Shown: positions 61,677 through 64,000 of the stretch, one piece after another
Layout: every line of letters begins with the position of its first letter
How positions within the stretch are numbered: position 1 is the first letter of the stretch
Assembly: GCF_000264905.1 (NCBI RefSeq)
Contig: NW_006763131.1
Location: 1,351,253-1,415,252 of the forward strand
Origin: Stereum hirsutum FP-91666 SS1
Lineage: Eukaryota > Basidiomycota > Agaricomycetes > Russulales > Stereaceae
DNA: 64,000 nt
Direction: 5' to 3'
Made by a program: the position numbers and the translations under genes
Notes under the pieces: model-generated
Seen by the model: the letters and a program-made list of their open reading frames with translations, nothing else
What the model was told of the DNA's origin: nothing
Database searches by the model: none

Positions 61677-64000
61677 TCACGAAGGTGGCATACTCTGCAA
61701 ACCCTCCAACTTCCCCAAAGTCCTTCCCAATGTGATTATGCCCCCCGCCGTCAATCGTGGTACCGCTCGCTCACGGTCTACAGCTGTATCGTCCGATGAC
61801 TGACTCTTCTCGATAAGGGCACGAGCGTCCTTGATAACCTTTTCTAGACGCCCCTGTTTGCGGTACAGCCACGTAATTTCGGCTTCGAGAGATCCTAACG
61901 GAATTTCCAGAGAGCGGCGAACAAACCCACGGGAGAGAACGTATGCCTTCTCGCTGTATAGACGGCTAGAAAAATCATGGATTAAATGAGTTACATGATC
62001 CTTGTTGAAAGAGGCGCGAACAGGCTGACCTGTTGACGATTCCCTCCTCGGTACCACGCAGTTTATCGTATGCCGGCTCACAGAACCATCTGGGGAAAAA
62101 AAATCAGACCCGTCATTGAGAAATGAACGAAGGAATCCCGTACGGTTCTTTGACCAGAACAAGGCCTTGTATCGAAACGAGGGCTTGGAGAAGAGATGAT
62201 CGTGCAGGACTCCAGGACTCGTTCCTATCGCCGGCCCAAGTCCCAAGAATGGACAGGCATACTTTTCCCTCTTCATACAAGTTTCTATATCGTAGGTTGA
62301 TTAGGCTCACCGAACCGCCTGTATGGGGCCAGGGACACGTACGGATTAACACGTCCATTGCCATTCGTCCAGCTCAGGAAGTGGGCAATAGGGGGGCTCT
62401 GCGGGAAATTGGAGTCTAGCATCCAGTCGATTACGAAAGGTGCATCCTCGTAAGGCGTGTTCTCTGGACCGATTATCAACGAACGAAGGAGATCTGACCG
62501 GTCCTCATAGGCGCGTACAATGATGGAATCTGGTGACGATGTAATCAGCCCTATATGTGACATCTATGAATGTCATAGAAAGAGCTTTACCTGGCAAGCT
62601 ATTCGTCAGCGCACGATACTCCTTCTGTAATCGAGCGAGAAATTGTCTTGATGGTTGGGACGGCACAGAGCTATAAAATGCATGATCGGGCGGAGCCTCG
62701 GATATGACCTCGAAACGCTTCCAAGGCGAGTCTTCGGCTTCTGCGTCAGGAATGTGGCTTGGTTGCGGTACATCGGGCACACCATTGACTGCTGCGAGAT
62801 CAACTGCGTCTGGCCCTTCGGTGCTGTCTTCCGGCATTCTATCTAGAGAGGTGGAGGTTCCCGTCGATGGTGGGTCTTGTTGACCGTTCTCTTCTGGTGT
62901 CGAATTATTCTGTGCTGTGGAGAGAAAGCCAGGCCACCAACTGTTGCTGTTCGGAGTGGCGTCAGTTGCAGGTGGTTGTGCTTCTGGATCAAAGTCCCAC
63001 CCCTCCTCATCTACTGTCATATCCTCGTTTCCTTCTTCATCCTCCTCTTCCCAATCCTCGTCGTCTTCTCCTGTCCCCTGTTGCCAATTACCGTCCTCGT
63101 CCATCGCCCAGAAGTCCTCTTCGTGCGGGTGTCTCCCTTCCTCCGTTTCGCCCTGCATTTCGTCTCCCCAGATATCCTCTAGTTGTTCCATCGTGTCGTA
63201 TAATCGCGTTAAACGTTGAAGAGGGAAAATCGCCGTCAAGCCGTTGGGGAAGGTCACCTCGACCGAACCATCTAACCGTAACTGATGAGAGAATCGTCGC
63301 TCAACAATATCATATTGAACGAAAATTGTGATATGCCTTACATCGGAAACTTCTCCAAACCAATTCAACGACGTGTCACCGCTCGACGGCCGTAAGATCT
63401 TTCCTTCAACAGTCTTCTCCGTCTCTCTCTTCCGGGCGATGTCGTGCCCCATATCTGACATCTCTTTCCGCCAGCCCCCAAGCTGCCCTCGCTCATCCAT
63501 AACAGGCGCCTCCCTGACCCACATTTCGACTTCACCTATTCGCGGTACCCTAGGAGGTTCCATGCCGTTTGACTCGCCGATGAATACAAAGTCACCTCGG
63601 CGCAGACCGAGTCCATCGAACGTAGTCGGCGAAGTGGCAGACCAATCGCCCGTCCCGTGAGGATCTAATTCCAAGACGGAGACGAGCTCGCGGCTATCTG
63701 TATCGGAGAAGACGACATCTGCCGTGCGGTCGCGTGCATTGACAGATTGAACAACGGCCGCGCGCTTCTCATCTTCACCTTTCCAAAGTACGTGATCACC
63801 AGGCCTAGGGCACATGAAAAAGGGTCAAAATTCGAGTGCAATCGTGCGTGGAAAATACTCACCAACAGTCATATTCGTCAGGATTGAGGTAAGGGATGAG
63901 CTCAGTGGCGAGGAGTGTTTCTGTTGATCCATCCTGCCACAGAACATGGACAGTACTCTGGGTGACTCTGACCACGTATACTCGGACTTGGATGAGACCC
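61677..64000 (-). CDS. UBE2O: UBE2O-like giant ubiquitin-conjugating enzyme (partial)
   Basis: UBE2O is a combined E2/E3 enzyme that ubiquitinates unassembled and ribosomal proteins. The 5' end lies beyond the right edge. The visible N-terminal part reads [20 protein letters not shown] and PGDHVLWKG, repeats of the CR1/CR2-type modules. A strongly acidic linker follows (about 63000-63120). The UBC domain has [39 protein letters not shown] and [20 protein letters not shown], with the catalytic Cys in KVCLS, then [20 protein letters not shown]. The C-terminal helix and coiled-coil run to a stop at 61677-61679. About six exons are visible. The fit to UBE2O around the active site is very good. 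Confidence 0.88.

Overview
The window is nuclear DNA of a mushroom-forming basidiomycete (Agaricomycotina). The evidence is dense protein genes cut by many short GT-AG introns of about 45-75 bases, several very small exons, CT-rich stretches before start codons, and gene families typical of that group: a copper-fist regulator with cysteine clusters, F-box and BTB proteins, a divergent MIF4G protein and paired SKN1/KRE6 genes. I see no rRNA, no CRISPR array, no intact tRNA and no virus-like gene. All gene models were spliced by eye from reading frame, splice sites and family conservation. Reading phase was checked base by base for the copper-fist, HEM3 and NFU1 genes, and in part for the UBE2W-like, eEF2 and ALG1 genes.

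Left part (1-19.6 kb): after 1.5 kb without a gene come a copper-sensing transcription factor (+), an F-box protein (+), a MIF4G-domain protein (+), a UBE2W-like E2 (-), porphobilinogen deaminase HEM3 (-), the iron-sulfur scaffold NFU1 (-), divergent from the N-glycosylation mannosyltransferase ALG1 (+), a 2-kb repeat-rich gap, and a secreted GH18 chitinase (+).

Middle (20-44 kb), all on the minus strand: methionine aminopeptidase 2, elongation factor eEF2, a full-length ABCC transporter, a gap holding a perfect 29-bp hairpin, a large RAD5/HLTF/ULS1-type SNF2-RING protein, a 2.4-kb gap and a zinc alcohol dehydrogenase.

Right part (44.9-64 kb): an UNC93-like membrane protein (+), a CUE-domain ASCC2/Cue3-like protein with an RGG tail (-), a 584-bp mobile element with perfect 33-bp inverted ends and an 8-bp target duplication, two divergent SKN1/KRE6 beta-glucan synthesis genes with a SNAP43-like gene between them, a BTB protein (+), and a UBE2O-like giant E2 (-) that runs off the right edge.

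Functional themes are metal and cofactor handling (copper factor, NFU1, HEM3), cell wall building and remodelling (chitinase, two KRE6/SKN1, ALG1), translation and its quality control (eEF2, MetAP2, MIF4G, ASCC2-like) and ubiquitin (two unusual E2s, F-box, BTB, RING-SNF2). Genes sharing a theme are mostly not adjacent, so this is an ordinary chromosomal region and not a gene cluster. The clearest new-looking items are the young terminal-inverted-repeat element, the long hairpin, and the recurrent micro-exons of 3 to 14 bases.
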